The notes beneath the pieces were generated by a model that was not told the DNA's origin, did no database searches, and saw nothing but the letters and a program-made list of their open reading frames with translations. From the IMG/VR virus record IMGVR_UViG_3300037502_002060, positions 1 through 34,830 of that record: a DNA stretch of 34,830 nt; one strand, 5' to 3'. The position numbers and the translations under genes are program-made. This document shows positions 13,387 to 22,757 of this stretch, one piece after another; within the stretch, counting starts at the first letter, position 1; each line of letters starts with the position of its first letter. Source of the stretch: a virus.

Positions 13387-15620
13387 CTGGTATCCCTTGA
13401 TTTAACGCGGTCGGCCAGGATTCGGAAGTCCACCACCAGGGGAGACTTGTCCTTATAGGTAAATGCCAATGGGCTAGATTTTCCGCGATAGTCCTCAAAA
13501 TAAAGGACGGCTCGATTGTCATCGATAAATGCTGGGTAACCTTTTCTTAACCGATCAATCGTAAACTGACGGCCTTTATCATCTTCCGGGTTTCCACCAG
13601 CAGCTGCTACAAAATCATCATAGGTAGCGCGATTGATAATTCTGCTGAAATCGTTTTGCGGAATGTTATTAGGAATCGGTGTACGAATTCCGCGATATTC
13701 AATGATGCCGCCATATAGCTTTCCGTCTTTTCCTTTGATTGCTCCAGCAGCTTCCTGGAATGCTGCCTGGTACATATCACTATCAAATACCGTTGCGCCT
13801 GAAGTTATAGAGCGCTGCGTGTAAATTGCATCAGCTACTTTAAGAATTGCAGCTCTGGTGTTAGGGGCGAATGCGTAAGCGCCGCCAAGTTGATCTGCAA
13901 TCTGATTGCGTTTAGTAGCTGCATCGCCGGTCCCTTCAAATACTTTATTGCCAGCCTGGAGCAGCTTCATACCATTTAAGGCGTCGGTCAATGTCACCGG
14001 GTTTGCGCCGCTGATTTTTAGCCCTCCAATATGGGCCAGCTCTGGCGAGAATTTTGAAACCTCGGACATAGCATTGCCAGCTTCTTTTCCGAACGCGGAC
14101 ACAAATACATCTAAAAATCCAATCTGCTGCGGAACGCTACCGCTTACAAATATATTGCTCACGGCAGATGCTTCATCATTTGATAAAAATTTTGGCTTAA
14201 TAGAGTGAACCGCCGCAAAAGATTTTGATTGAGTGATTCGCTCTCTGATCTGAGAAGTTACTTCTTCAGCTGATCCGCCAAAATTAAGTGTCTTGACTGG
14301 CGCATATCCAGTCCGGTTCATGCGAGAAACCGGATCTTTTTCCAGGTCTGAGCTGAGAGAAGTTAAAGACTTCCTGGCCACATCGATAAGCATTGCCTGT
14401 TCTAGCGTCGCGCCCTTGGCGGTTTGCTGCTCGGCATTGCGAATCCAATCTCCGAGCTGGACGCTACTCATCTTGCTAAATGCTATTGATTGGTCGCGCA
14501 GAACGCCAAGATAGTTTGCCTGGCGAGCTACATCGTCATTGGCCGGAAGGCCAAGTGCGCGTGTGCGTCGCTGAAGGTCGCTCACTACACCGGCATCAGG
14601 TATCGATCCCAGGGAGAAAATGCGCAGCGTCTCGCTAATATCGCCTTTTAGCTCGCTTCTAAGCGCTCGGCCTTCAGCTGCCCTGGCGCGCAGATCAGCT
14701 TCAAATTCATTGGTTAGGGCATTGAGACGGCCAGGATCGATTCCGCGGGTAAGGCGGTCGGTTTTGATTGGCTTTCCCTCTGCGTCAAACAAATCACCGA
14801 CCGGGCCTTTTGCCAGGTCGGCGCTCATTGCTTTTAGAAATGCAGCTTTGTCTGGGGCCTTTTCGTAATCCTTGCGCAGCCTTGCTATGTGGTAGTTCTC
14901 CAGGGTTTGGGTGACAACCTTTTCCCTGGCTATGGGATCTGTTTCAACCGTTTGCGCATAGGTGCGCAGCGCTCCAAGCTCAGTAAACAATACCCCTTCG
15001 GCGTTGGCCATGCCACTAATGGCCAGGCGCACAATGTCATCGGATCGCTGGGCTATGCCGGCAATACCCCTGGCTTGTGTTTCTTTCGCGACGCGTGTGT
15101 TGTAGGTTTCAGAAATCTCTAGGAATGCCGTGTCTTTTACACGGTCCAATCCAGCTGCGATCCGTCCGCGGAGCTTCGGATCTAGCAGCCCGGTTAGGGA
15201 TTCCAGGCCATCACGGACATCTGCGGTTTCCGCCAGGAAGTTGATTGGGTCTGCATTCGGGTCGTTTTTGTAGCGCGATACTTTGTCAGCAATCAGCTTG
15301 CGGCCCTGGTTTTCCAGCTCCAAGGCAAGCAGCTCATTAGCCTGGTCGTAGGCGGCGCGGTCATATATGGTTAGCGGTTTCTTGCCACCGGCTTGCTGCA
15401 ATACACCTTTTGCCTGTTCAACATCGGTCACCGACGCCCGGCCTTCCGTCTCAGCCTGTTCAGCTCCAATCTTTGTGGCGAAATCCACTACACGATCGAT
15501 AACCTTTTGCTGGGCAGCCTGGACATTGCGTGTCTCACGCATTAAAGGCGAGAAGTCAGCTGCCCTATAAGGGTCAATCTGGACGCCTCGTTGCTTAAAT
15601 ACTGGAAGTCTTTCTGCCAT
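13383..15620 (-). CDS. Internal virion/ejection protein, 745 aa
   Basis: This 745-residue protein is almost wholly helical and charged, without signal peptide or obvious enzymatic motif. It starts MAERLPVFKQRGVQIDPYRAADFSPLM. It lies directly after the small internal virion protein and before two larger ejection-type proteins, a position equivalent to T7 gp15. Assignment is by position, size and composition, not by a strong family motif. Start at 15620, 2 bases after the preceding stop; its own stop overlaps the next start (ATGA). Confidence 0.65.
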   Translation of the reverse strand: MAERLPVFKQRGVQIDPYRAADFSPLMRETRNVQAAQQKVIDRVVDFATKIGAEQAETEGRASVTDVEQAKGVLQQAGGKKPLTIYDRAAYDQANELLALELENQGRKLIADKVSRYKNDPNADPINFLAETADVRDGLESLTGLLDPKLRGRIAAGLDRVKDTAFLEISETYNTRVAKETQARGIAGIAQRSDDIVRLAISGMANAEGVLFTELGALRTYAQTVETDPIAREKVVTQTLENYHIARLRKDYEKAPDKAAFLKAMSADLAKGPVGDLFDAEGKPIKTDRLTRGIDPGRLNALTNEFEADLRARAAEGRALRSELKGDISETLRIFSLGSIPDAGVVSDLQRRTRALGLPANDDVARQANYLGVLRDQSIAFSKMSSVQLGDWIRNAEQQTAKGATLEQAMLIDVARKSLTSLSSDLEKDPVSRMNRTGYAPVKTLNFGGSAEEVTSQIRERITQSKSFAAVHSIKPKFLSNDEASAVSNIFVSGSVPQQIGFLDVFVSAFGKEAGNAMSEVSKFSPELAHIGGLKISGANPVTLTDALNGMKLLQAGNKVFEGTGDAATKRNQIADQLGGAYAFAPNTRAAILKVADAIYTQRSITSGATVFDSDMYQAAFQEAAGAIKGKDGKLYGGIIEYRGIRTPIPNNIPQNDFSRIINRATYDDFVAAAGGNPEDDKGRQFTIDRLRKGYPAFIDDNRAVLYFEDYRGKSSPLAFTYKDKSPLVVDFRILADRVKSRDTR

Positions 15621-15622
15621 GA

Positions 15623-16096
15623 TTAGCTCGTTTTAGGAAGCATTGAGAATTTACTTCCAGGACCTCCGGCCATGCTATACGACAGACCAGCTCCGCCGAC
15701 TGTACCTATTGCCTGGTATAAGCCAGCTTGTTTTGCAGCTGCTCCAGAAGCTCGGTAGATATTCGCCTGGAACCCAGCCGACGCAGATGCAAGCTTGGCG
15801 TTTTCCTGGGATATATCGAATTCGGTGTAGCCCTCGCGCAGCGCGTAGGTTTGTAAGCTACCGGCAGATCCGCTCATGGGATCAATAGACCCAGCTGCGC
15901 CGCGAGCATTGATGGTCGAAATGGTGCGCTGGATCGATGTTAGGGTTTTCAATCCTTCCTGGCGAGCGCGAATAGCCTCGGTCCGGCCCTGGATTTCTAC
16001 TTGTTGAGCTTGTGCCTGGTATAGCTTTTCCTGGGTTCTACCAGCCTGGTATTGACCATAAGCTCCGATGACTGCTGCTGCGACGGCTAATTCCAT
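15623..16096 (-). CDS. Small internal virion protein (T7 gp14-like)
   Basis: This 157-residue protein has a short hydrophobic N-terminus (MELAVAAAVIGAYGQYQAG), a long Gln/Ala/Arg helical region (YQAQAQQVEIQGRTEAIRARQ), an INARGAAGSIDP turn and a Gly/Ser-rich end. This is the usual make-up of T7 gp14-type internal virion proteins, which form part of the periplasm-spanning conduit during DNA ejection. It follows the tubular tail protein B gene directly, as in related phages. Start at 16096 follows the previous stop by 2 bases. Confidence 0.75.
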   Translation of the reverse strand: MELAVAAAVIGAYGQYQAGRTQEKLYQAQAQQVEIQGRTEAIRARQEGLKTLTSIQRTISTINARGAAGSIDPMSGSAGSLQTYALREGYTEFDISQENAKLASASAGFQANIYRASGAAAKQAGLYQAIGTVGGAGLSYSMAGGPGSKFSMLPKTS

Positions 16097-16098
16097 GA

Positions 16099-18078
16099 TT
16101 ATTGTCCTATCGAAACCTTGTATTCAAGATTCAGTAAGTTTAATTTCAATGGGATCGGCTGCGTTACAGTTATCGCTCCCTCATCGTTAAAACCTAAAAG
16201 TGGTCCAACGCGCTTAACGCCAGTATATTCCTCGATAGCTTGATCGAGAACACTTACGCCAAATTGACGAAACTCAATCTGATTATCGTTAATTGTCATT
16301 GATTGCGTTTTATACAAATCGGCATTTATTTCAATAATGCGTTTTTTGAATCCACGAATAGTGCCGCTGGCCAGCTTTGCCTCGACCGGCATGGTTTTAA
16401 TTTCAATGTTGTAGTTCAGACCTACTTGCCAGGAGCTGGCAGCTGCGGTCGCAAATGTCACGGTTCCGCCGCCTGGAACGGTTTGGTCGGGTTCCAAAAC
16501 ACCATCACGAATAATCTTGACTGATTTAGCGACCAGGTGAGACATCGATGCGCTTGCAGCTCCAGAAGTTGCAAACTTCGCAGAATCTAAACTAAGGTCA
16601 CGGTTAAATGCTTCGACATAGAATGCAGCTGATCCGTTAATGACGCGGCGCACCACAACATAAGTGGTATCAACATCCACGGCCACGGCCTTAAACAATC
16701 CGTCGGTAGTCAGCTCGGATGGCGCAATCACACTTTGTGAGCGCAGCAAAGCGATATTTAGAATCGTCCCGTCATCGCCATTGACCACGAAAAGCCGGTC
16801 GGTATCGTCGGTCGATGTTGCGCGTTTGAGTGCCATGTCCACCGGATTCTTGACCAGGTGGCCACATAGCAGCGTCACATTGTTCGCGACATAGGTGGCT
16901 TCCGTGTCGGTAAATAGCAGCTCATTGATGCTCTTGCCCTGGCGCTGCAAAAATAGGGTTCCTGAATCCAGGCCAATTACCGGGAAGTTGTTTTTTGAGC
17001 CGATCCTGGTGCTAGTGCGGATGATAAAGTTTGACGGCGTAATCGGTTCAAGTGTCGCCTGGGGTACATAGAATTCACCGCCAATGCTAAAAATCTGAAG
17101 GTCCCGGCCAGAGTAAATATCCGTAATCGTATTGAGTTGCGATGTATCGATGGTCGCTTCAAGCGCCTCATCATCCAATCCCTCCGCGTATTCAAAATTA
17201 AAGAAATCATTGACACGCGAACCCCATACCGTGGTCGGTCTATTCTTTGATCCACCAAAATATAAACGGCCTTCATGGAATGTGACGGATCGTGGCCAAC
17301 CTTTTGTGGATGACCAGGTAGCTTCATATCCGCTTTCCTTGCTCCAATTTCCCTGGGCGATATTGCTAGTATCAAAAAACGGTATTTCCGTAATCGCTTT
17401 GACGCTATTGTTACTAATCCATTGAACAATCTTTGCCCGGCCTTGTGGCTCCGCATTGATATATTGGCCAACATCACCAGCTACAAAATACGAATTCTGA
17501 GAAGTCAGCGTCACATTTCCGCTAGTGGCTGATGGTGTAAGGTGGCCAACGGCCGGAGTTGTTTCGGTTAAAGTAAATGCGTACTGTGGGATATTGTCGA
17601 AAGTAATGTTCGATACAGTCCAGCTGGCGTCATTTGCGCCGCGGACAAATTTAACCGGCTGCATATCCTCCTGAACGAAAATAATCGTGTCAGCTGATTG
17701 TGCGAATTTAAGACCTGGAATAATCGCAGCGGTGAATGCAGCTACCGCAAGATAATTATTGCCGGTGGCATTTATATTTGTGACCAGAGCTTTATTCTTA
17801 AAAATATAAACTCGTCCAGGAACCACGGCGAACATATAAGAATCCGTGACATTAAACTGGAACGGAATCAACCGGACCGCCTGGGCTGCCAGGCCGGCAT
17901 CCAGGGTCGAGATATATTGCAGCCCTTCACGGCGTCGCGCTCCGCCCTGGGGCTGGATCACGACATTCGTTGCTTTTTGAAGTCCGTTGTAATACTGATT
18001 TAAGTCAATCCGGCCACGCAATAGTGGGTCAATCTCACCGACCACAAAATTCGTTTGGATGAGAACGACGCGGCTCAT
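16099..18078 (-). CDS. Tail tubular protein B / nozzle (T7 gp12-like)
   Basis: This 659-residue protein opens with the recognisable nozzle-protein start: QTNFVVGEIDPLLRGRIDLNQYYNGL, then NVVIQPQGGARRREGLQYI. A beta-rich body follows with VTFHEGRLYFGGSKN and GRDLQIFSIGGEFYV. T7 gp12 homologues form the tail nozzle below the adaptor ring. Its ATG shares one base with the stop of the tubular protein A gene (TAATG), the usual A-B pairing. Length is in the family range. Confidence 0.9.
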   Translation of the reverse strand: MSRVVLIQTNFVVGEIDPLLRGRIDLNQYYNGLQKATNVVIQPQGGARRREGLQYISTLDAGLAAQAVRLIPFQFNVTDSYMFAVVPGRVYIFKNKALVTNINATGNNYLAVAAFTAAIIPGLKFAQSADTIIFVQEDMQPVKFVRGANDASWTVSNITFDNIPQYAFTLTETTPAVGHLTPSATSGNVTLTSQNSYFVAGDVGQYINAEPQGRAKIVQWISNNSVKAITEIPFFDTSNIAQGNWSKESGYEATWSSTKGWPRSVTFHEGRLYFGGSKNRPTTVWGSRVNDFFNFEYAEGLDDEALEATIDTSQLNTITDIYSGRDLQIFSIGGEFYVPQATLEPITPSNFIIRTSTRIGSKNNFPVIGLDSGTLFLQRQGKSINELLFTDTEATYVANNVTLLCGHLVKNPVDMALKRATSTDDTDRLFVVNGDDGTILNIALLRSQSVIAPSELTTDGLFKAVAVDVDTTYVVVRRVINGSAAFYVEAFNRDLSLDSAKFATSGAASASMSHLVAKSVKIIRDGVLEPDQTVPGGGTVTFATAAASSWQVGLNYNIEIKTMPVEAKLASGTIRGFKKRIIEINADLYKTQSMTINDNQIEFRQFGVSVLDQAIEEYTGVKRVGPLLGFNDEGAITVTQPIPLKLNLLNLEYKVSIGQ

Positions 18079-18704
18079 TACAGTAATCTAACGCTAATCA
18101 ACGGGAATGCGTCGCGGTCATCGAGCGAAATCGACGGACGGCTCTGCGAATCAATGGACATACATTGGCGGAAGTATCCGCCGCGCATATTCTCTTCTGG
18201 CAGTCCAAAAGCCAGGCGCTGATAGTATTCTGCTTTTGTGATCTGGTCGGTCACCGTCTCGGCAAAATTAGCAGCCAAGACATACTTCATCAGGTTCACG
18301 AAAAATGACGGCATTTCGCTCTCAGGTGTCCGATACTGATAATCGATCCAGGCTTCCTCGATGTTTGTTAGCAGCTTGTCTTGCTGCACATCAAATTCAA
18401 CGGTGGACGAAACCCCGACATTCTCATCCGGGAATACGGCTCGAATACCGGCCAGGCGATCACCCGGCAGCTGATAAAGATATTTCCAGCCAAATGCTGG
18501 CGTATCGACCAGGCGAGCTATTTGCGTTTTCTTTAAGGTAAAGGTCCAGGGGTGCATACATAGCACCATGTCCCTAATATCGTCGTACAGTCGATCGCAA
18601 ATCTGAGCTGCGTCGCTTGTCTCCGAAAAAGATGTTAGGGGTTTTGCGCCGAGATAAATGAGCGCATCAGAACAAATTGATAGCTTGGTATCTCCAGCAG
18701 CCAT
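18078..18704 (-). CDS. Tail tubular protein A / adaptor (T7 gp11-like)
   Basis: This 208-residue protein starts with the family pattern (MAAGDTKLSICSDALIYLGAKPLTSF, DAAQICDRLYDDIRDMVL) and has the conserved HPWTFTLKKTQIARL and GWKYLYQLPGDRL segments. It should form the dodecameric ring between portal and nozzle. It lies directly before the nozzle gene. A terminator-like hairpin stands between it and the head genes upstream, so it may be expressed by partial read-through or from its own unseen promoter. Confidence 0.9.
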   Translation of the reverse strand: MAAGDTKLSICSDALIYLGAKPLTSFSETSDAAQICDRLYDDIRDMVLCMHPWTFTLKKTQIARLVDTPAFGWKYLYQLPGDRLAGIRAVFPDENVGVSSTVEFDVQQDKLLTNIEEAWIDYQYRTPESEMPSFFVNLMKYVLAANFAETVTDQITKAEYYQRLAFGLPEENMRGGYFRQCMSIDSQSRPSISLDDRDAFPLISVRLL

Positions 18705-18713
18705 ATAAAACCC

Positions 18714-18754
18714 TCAATAATAAAAACCCAGGCGAGCTTGCGCCCACCTGGGTT
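18714..18754 (-). terminator. Rho-independent terminator after the capsid genes
   Basis: Read on the minus strand, AACCCAGG pairs with CCTGGGTT and the stem extends inward with a few wobble pairs to a CGCAAG loop. TTTTTATTATT follows. It lies between the small post-capsid gene and tubular protein A, and would set a step down from head to tail expression. Confidence 0.8.
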
Positions 18755-18764
18755 GTTCCGATTT

Positions 18765-19040
18765 TTAGTCGGCGTCTGCTACGGTGATAGCCTGACCGTC
18801 TGACACATCCACAACGCCAGAAGCATTGCTTAGAACAATCACCATGTTAGCGGTGGGTGTTGCGGTGTCAAAACAGTAAATCAAATCACCAACGGTCACT
18901 AAGTCAGAAACCGAGTTGAAATAACCCGAAGTATTGACATCAGCGATTGCGTCAGCAGATTTATAACCCCACATTACAGGCGCATTTCCACGCTTGGAAA
19001 CATTGCCAATGGGACCAAAGTTGTCGCGATTAAATGCCAT
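18765..19040 (-). CDS. Small post-capsid virion protein (possible decoration protein)
   Basis: This 91-residue protein starts MAFNRDNFGPIGNVSKRGNAP, continues WGYKSADAIADVNTSGYFN, and ends in a predicted beta section containing TVGDLIYCF and QAITVADAD. Small proteins of this kind directly follow the capsid gene in several environmental podoviruses. A capsid decoration role is inferred from position only. It lies 13 bases after the capsid stop and just before a terminator. Confidence 0.65.
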   Translation of the reverse strand: MAFNRDNFGPIGNVSKRGNAPVMWGYKSADAIADVNTSGYFNSVSDLVTVGDLIYCFDTATPTANMVIVLSNASGVVDVSDGQAITVADAD

Positions 19041-19053
19041 GATCTACTCTCCT

Positions 19054-19905
19054 TTACTCTGTGCAAGTGATCTTGACGATTCCTTCGGAATCAATCGCTA
19101 CTGAGCCGGCGCTGAACATCGACGCGACCAGGAACGAAGTTTTCTCAGGAATGTAATCAACACGGCTGGTTTGATTCAAACCAATTGCCATGCCAACGGA
19201 ATCGCGGTGGAACGCGTACACAGTACGGTCACCAGATGAAAGCGGCAAGCCACCTTCGTCGCGATCGCCAAGGGTAATAAACTTGAAGCCAAGGAAGGTA
19301 TCCAGCTCGCCGTTTACCAAAGCTTTGACCGTGTTGAAGTCTTGGCTGGTAACGGAAGTCAGACCTAGAAGGGCAGACAAGTTGTTTGCATGAATAACGA
19401 TCGTGCGGCCTTCCATCGGTACATTCTTGCCGTCCAAGTACTTCTTGGCGGCGCGGAGTTTTCCGACATTCAGGTTTGAGTTAGCACCGGTCGAACCGTC
19501 ATCAGCAATAGTTTTCGCAACAGTACCGGTGGACGAAGCTGCGGCCAGGGCGTCTAAAACAACCTGGTCCATGCGACGGCCAATAGCGCCGGAAACTACT
19601 TGCACCAGCTCCTGGCGCTCATTAAAGTTTACGCGCTGCTGGTGGAAAATGTCCGAATACTCAGCTGCAATGTAGTCGGTCATTGTTGCGGTAACCTGGG
19701 AATAGGTCACATTCAAAGGTGTCACATCAGTCTGCGGAATGCGGACCGAGGCAGTACCTTTACCAATTTTTGGAAACTTAACAGTCGAACCTTCGACATT
19801 AGTACGCTCGCGACATACGCCAGCCAGGGCGCGCTGCGCCTGATAGGCTTGCTTAACTTCGCTATCGAATAATGTTACGAAGGCGTTAGAGATAGAAATA
19901 GCCAT
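19054..19905 (-). CDS. Major capsid protein
   Basis: This 283-residue protein lies directly after the scaffold gene. It starts MAISISNAFVTLFDSEVKQAYQ and shows capsid-like segments: GSTVKFPKIGKGTA, TDYIAAEYSDIFH, GRRMDQVVLDALA, GRTIVIHANNLSALL, and the C-terminal RVDYIPEKTSFLVASMFSAGSVAIDSEGIVKI. The size and the late section resemble HK97-fold capsids of T7-like environmental phages. AAGGA precedes the ATG. The gene is isolated by a terminator upstream (20033-20075) and one downstream of its small partner, so it forms its own expression block. Confidence 0.85.
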   Translation of the reverse strand: MAISISNAFVTLFDSEVKQAYQAQRALAGVCRERTNVEGSTVKFPKIGKGTASVRIPQTDVTPLNVTYSQVTATMTDYIAAEYSDIFHQQRVNFNERQELVQVVSGAIGRRMDQVVLDALAAASSTGTVAKTIADDGSTGANSNLNVGKLRAAKKYLDGKNVPMEGRTIVIHANNLSALLGLTSVTSQDFNTVKALVNGELDTFLGFKFITLGDRDEGGLPLSSGDRTVYAFHRDSVGMAIGLNQTSRVDYIPEKTSFLVASMFSAGSVAIDSEGIVKITCTE

Positions 19906-20032
19906 CTCGAATTCCTTTCATCAAAGTTAAAAGATAAAATCAAAAAACACTCTTTTGCTTTGCGATTATCCGAAGGCGGGTCGCTACGCGTAGCAACGGG
20001 CCAGATGGTTATCCGTTTGATCGATTATCAAC
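19906..20032 (-). promoter_or_regulatory. Leader region of the capsid gene, probable promoter zone
   Basis: These 127 non-coding bases lie between a terminator and the capsid gene. Transcription arriving from upstream would largely stop, so a promoter is expected here. A GATAAT hexamer occurs on the minus strand, and there are three related GATAA motifs, but no convincing -35 partner. A 12-bp perfect palindrome GCTACGCGTAGC lies at 19983-19994. I infer a promoter but cannot place it. Confidence 0.35.
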
Positions 20033-20075
20033 AAAAAAAATCCGTAACGCAATACATGGTTACGGATTTTTTATT
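20033..20075 (-). terminator. Bidirectional-type terminator between scaffold and capsid genes
   Basis: TCCGTAAC (20041-20048) pairs with GTTACGGA (20059-20066). It is flanked by A8 on one side and T6 on the other, so on the minus strand the stem is followed by eight T. It lies 16 bases beyond the scaffold stop. It separates the packaging/scaffold genes from the capsid gene. Confidence 0.85.
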
Positions 20076-20090
20076 CAGTCTGAGAAGCTC

Positions 20091-20930
20091 TTACCTTCCC
20101 TCTCCATACATTTCGTAAATCATGTCCTCCACCTTTTTGGTGTATGCCATGTCTTTACCGTAACGCGGATCGGCCATCATCGACTGTGCATCGGTGAGCG
20201 ATACGCGCTGAGACTGCTGGAGATCCAGGCCGGGAATGTCCGTCTCCATGTAGGAAGCCCGGATTTTATGCAGCGCCGAAATGAACGACGCATTATTGCT
20301 GGCCCGGCCAATCGCCTCGATCTCGTCGGAATTTAGGGTTCCGGCGTTTTTCATCTTGGTTAGCCATTGCTCGGTAGATTGAATTACCTTGTCCGCATTG
20401 CGGCCAAGCTTCTTCATTTCGGTTTCCCGGTCCACCTGGATCTTCTCATCGATCGCGCCCACATGATTCTGGTATAGCTCCACCAGCTGATCGAATTGTT
20501 CCTGGGAGAATCCTTGCTCTTTTGCCAGGCCGACAAAATCATTGAGCATGGGATCATCCTCTGGAACCCCGGCGTCTCGAAGTGGGGTTACATCGTATTT
20601 TCCGTCTTTAGGCGCTTTGTGCTTGCCGGCCGACATTTTGGCGCGCAGCTCGGCATAGGCTTTTGCCAGGCCCTCAACATCCGGACCTTCTTCTTCATTC
20701 CAGAAATTTTCAGGAAAATAATCTGGTTTTACGAATTCAAAGTCCTCGCCTTCTTCGACCACTTGTTTTTGGTCGTTTGGGTCCGGCTCTAGGTGCGGCG
20801 CAGCAAGATCATCGACCTTGCCGGTAGGCTCTTCTTTCTGGTTTAGGTTTAGTAGTGAATCGCTTTTCTCGTTACTTGTTTCTGCTGCGGCCTGATTGTC
20901 ACCGGTATCGGTGGTCAAGTTATCGCTCAT
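20091..20930 (-). CDS. Capsid assembly scaffolding protein
   Basis: This 279-residue acidic protein has a low-complexity N-terminus rich in D, E, N and Q, then PDYFPENFW, a helical middle (LAKAYAELRAKMSAGKHKAPKDGKY, FVGLAKEQGFSQEQFDQLVELYQ), and a C-terminal helix-turn-helix-like end (MADPRYGKDMAYTKKVEDMIYEMYGEGR). This is the standard design of T7 gp9-type scaffolds. It lies between portal and capsid genes. Its ATG overlaps the stop of the Bbp19-like gene. It should drive procapsid assembly and leave before maturation. Confidence 0.88.
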   Translation of the reverse strand: MSDNLTTDTGDNQAAAETSNEKSDSLLNLNQKEEPTGKVDDLAAPHLEPDPNDQKQVVEEGEDFEFVKPDYFPENFWNEEEGPDVEGLAKAYAELRAKMSAGKHKAPKDGKYDVTPLRDAGVPEDDPMLNDFVGLAKEQGFSQEQFDQLVELYQNHVGAIDEKIQVDRETEMKKLGRNADKVIQSTEQWLTKMKNAGTLNSDEIEAIGRASNNASFISALHKIRASYMETDIPGLDLQQSQRVSLTDAQSMMADPRYGKDMAYTKKVEDMIYEMYGEGR

Positions 20931-21187
20931 TTGGACCTCGCTCGTTTAATTCGCCGCTCTAGTTCCCGGACAAGGGAGTTTTGTCCCTCGCGGGCAAACC
21001 CATGAGAAGGGTCCTCGCCCGGATACCAGGTCGGCTGTTCAATGGTGATCGACCGCAGCCATTCCAGCAGCTTCACACCATCCTCAGTAGAAAAGACGCG
21101 AGTAATGAGTAAATCAATCTCATTTTCCTCAGACGCCTGTTTCTTAGGCTCCGCTTCGCGGAGTCCTTCCCATCCTTCAGCCATCAT
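20927..21187 (-). CDS. Bbp19-like small head-region protein
   Basis: This 86-residue protein lies between portal and scaffold. It has LLITRVFSTEDGVKLLEWLRS and a C-terminal GQNSLVRELERRIKRA segment, which is the pattern of the Bbp19 family of Bordetella phage BPP-1-type podoviruses. The function is not established; the position argues for head assembly. Start at 21187 lies 4 bases after the portal stop. Its stop overlaps the scaffold start (ATGA). Confidence 0.7.
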   Translation of the reverse strand: MMAEGWEGLREAEPKKQASEENEIDLLITRVFSTEDGVKLLEWLRSITIEQPTWYPGEDPSHGFAREGQNSLVRELERRIKRARSK

Positions 21188-21191
21188 GTTT

Positions 21192-22757
21192 TTATGCTCC
21201 TACTGGTGCTTCTAGTTGTTGTTGTCCGCTCATATCGACGCCCATCTGCTGCTGGGCTACCGCTGCGAGCTGCTGCGCAATTTGGGCGCGCTGCTCTTTC
21301 GAGTTTAGTAGGTAGCTCGGCACACCCAGGCGCTCGGCCAGGTAATCGGCGAGCTGCTCCTGGTTAATGGCCAGCTGCGCTCCAAGTCCGACGGCATTGG
21401 CCACCTGGACGAATTGCAGCACATCGTTTACTTCTTGCATATTTTGGGCTTGCGCCAGGCTGCCAGTCGGGACCACCTTGACCTGGGTTCCGTCGATTTT
21501 AATCGGAAAATCCAGGATTCCCATCTCGTCCAGCACTTCCATTGTGCGATTGACGATTGGCTGCATAACCTCGGTAATCAGGCGTCCATAGGCCGGGCCG
21601 ATATTTTGGGCCAGTTCCTTCATGCGCTCGGCCACTTCGGTTGCAGACCTGGCGCTCATAGTGTCAGGCGGCAGCGTGTCATCGAGCAGCATTTTCTTGA
21701 TCGCGTTTACCAGGTCGTTAATCACCAGCTGCGACACATTGAAGTCACCACCGGAGCGCAGCGGACGCAAGCTTTCGCCCTGGGGTCCGCCGTTTCTGGC
21801 CACCGGAATAATCGATCCAGGTGCAATCTTGATGGTGGCTGGGTTTAACACACCGTCATCAGCTGCGGTATAAACCCCGGCCACGGAGATCGATGCGTTT
21901 TTAAGCAGAAGCTCTTTGACCTTGTTGAGCGTTTTGATGTCCGGCAGCGCGTTAATTAGCGGACCGCGGCCATAAACCTCGCCGGCCACCTTCATATAAC
22001 GGCCGACCACCCAAGGTGAGCTGCGGCGAAGCGCCCGATAAACCAGCTCTTCCTTGCCCTTCGGGTCAATCACATGGTAGCTCACCACATTTTTCTTGTA
22101 GTCCAGGATCGTTGCTTCCAGGAGATCGATCTCATCCTCTGGCTTGCGATCGATCTTCGATTGCAGCGACGGTGAAATTTTGGCGTCCTTCCATTGCGTG
22201 GTGATCGCCTCGCCCTTTACGCGCAGCTTGCGGTATAGGTTATCGACGGTTCCAAACTGACCCTCCTCGAAGCTCACCAGGTACTGCGGAACCGCGGTAA
22301 AGCGCACCGGCACATCTTCGTCGCCAGGCATAATCAGCATCACGCCAGTTCCGACGGCCATATCGAGCAGCATTTCGCTGATCGCCAGGTCAAAATTCGT
22401 GCGGCGCAGCACATCAAAGAATTTCTCGGTGTAAATATCCAGGGCATCGGCCAGCTCTTTGCGCTTGCTCTCCGGAACCTCGGTTCCTGGCGTGAGCTGC
22501 ATCCACTTGCGGTACGGCGGGAACAACCCACTTTGAATCCGGTTTGCAAATCGCTGGGTCGAGTTGATTGCGGTCGAATCAAAAACACGGGCGCGTTTGT
22601 TTTGACCAGGCGTCTTGCCTTCGTACTGGCCAGAATACAGATTGCGCTGCGGCAGCGCGAATTCGTAGCACTCTTCGTAAATCGAGCGCCACATATCCTT
22701 TCGGTTGTCTGCCAGCTCGGACCTCTTTAGGACCTCTTTTACCGACATTTTGCTCAT
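21192..22757 (-). CDS. Portal / head-tail connector protein (T7 gp8-like)
   Basis: This 521-residue protein has the connector-family pattern: WRSIYEECYEFALPQRN, FDSTAINSTQRFANRIQSGLFPP, KWMQLTPG, LDMAVGTGVMLI, and the later TLPPDTMSARSATEVAERMKE and PIVNRTMEVLDEMGIL helices. The C-terminus is Gln-rich. It forms the dodecameric portal used for packaging and tail attachment. Its ATG overlaps the stop of the DUF6321-like gene (ATGA). Length is usual for T7-like connectors. Confidence 0.93.
   Translation of the reverse strand: MSKMSVKEVLKRSELADNRKDMWRSIYEECYEFALPQRNLYSGQYEGKTPGQNKRARVFDSTAINSTQRFANRIQSGLFPPYRKWMQLTPGTEVPESKRKELADALDIYTEKFFDVLRRTNFDLAISEMLLDMAVGTGVMLIMPGDEDVPVRFTAVPQYLVSFEEGQFGTVDNLYRKLRVKGEAITTQWKDAKISPSLQSKIDRKPEDEIDLLEATILDYKKNVVSYHVIDPKGKEELVYRALRRSSPWVVGRYMKVAGEVYGRGPLINALPDIKTLNKVKELLLKNASISVAGVYTAADDGVLNPATIKIAPGSIIPVARNGGPQGESLRPLRSGGDFNVSQLVINDLVNAIKKMLLDDTLPPDTMSARSATEVAERMKELAQNIGPAYGRLITEVMQPIVNRTMEVLDEMGILDFPIKIDGTQVKVVPTGSLAQAQNMQEVNDVLQFVQVANAVGLGAQLAINQEQLADYLAERLGVPSYLLNSKEQRAQIAQQLAAVAQQQMGVDMSGQQQLEAPVGA

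Noticed and set aside
19983-19994. 12-bp palindrome GCTACGCGTAGC as an attachment or operator site
   Set aside because: It is short, single-copy and without a partner sequence. It is noted in the leader entry but not supported as a site.
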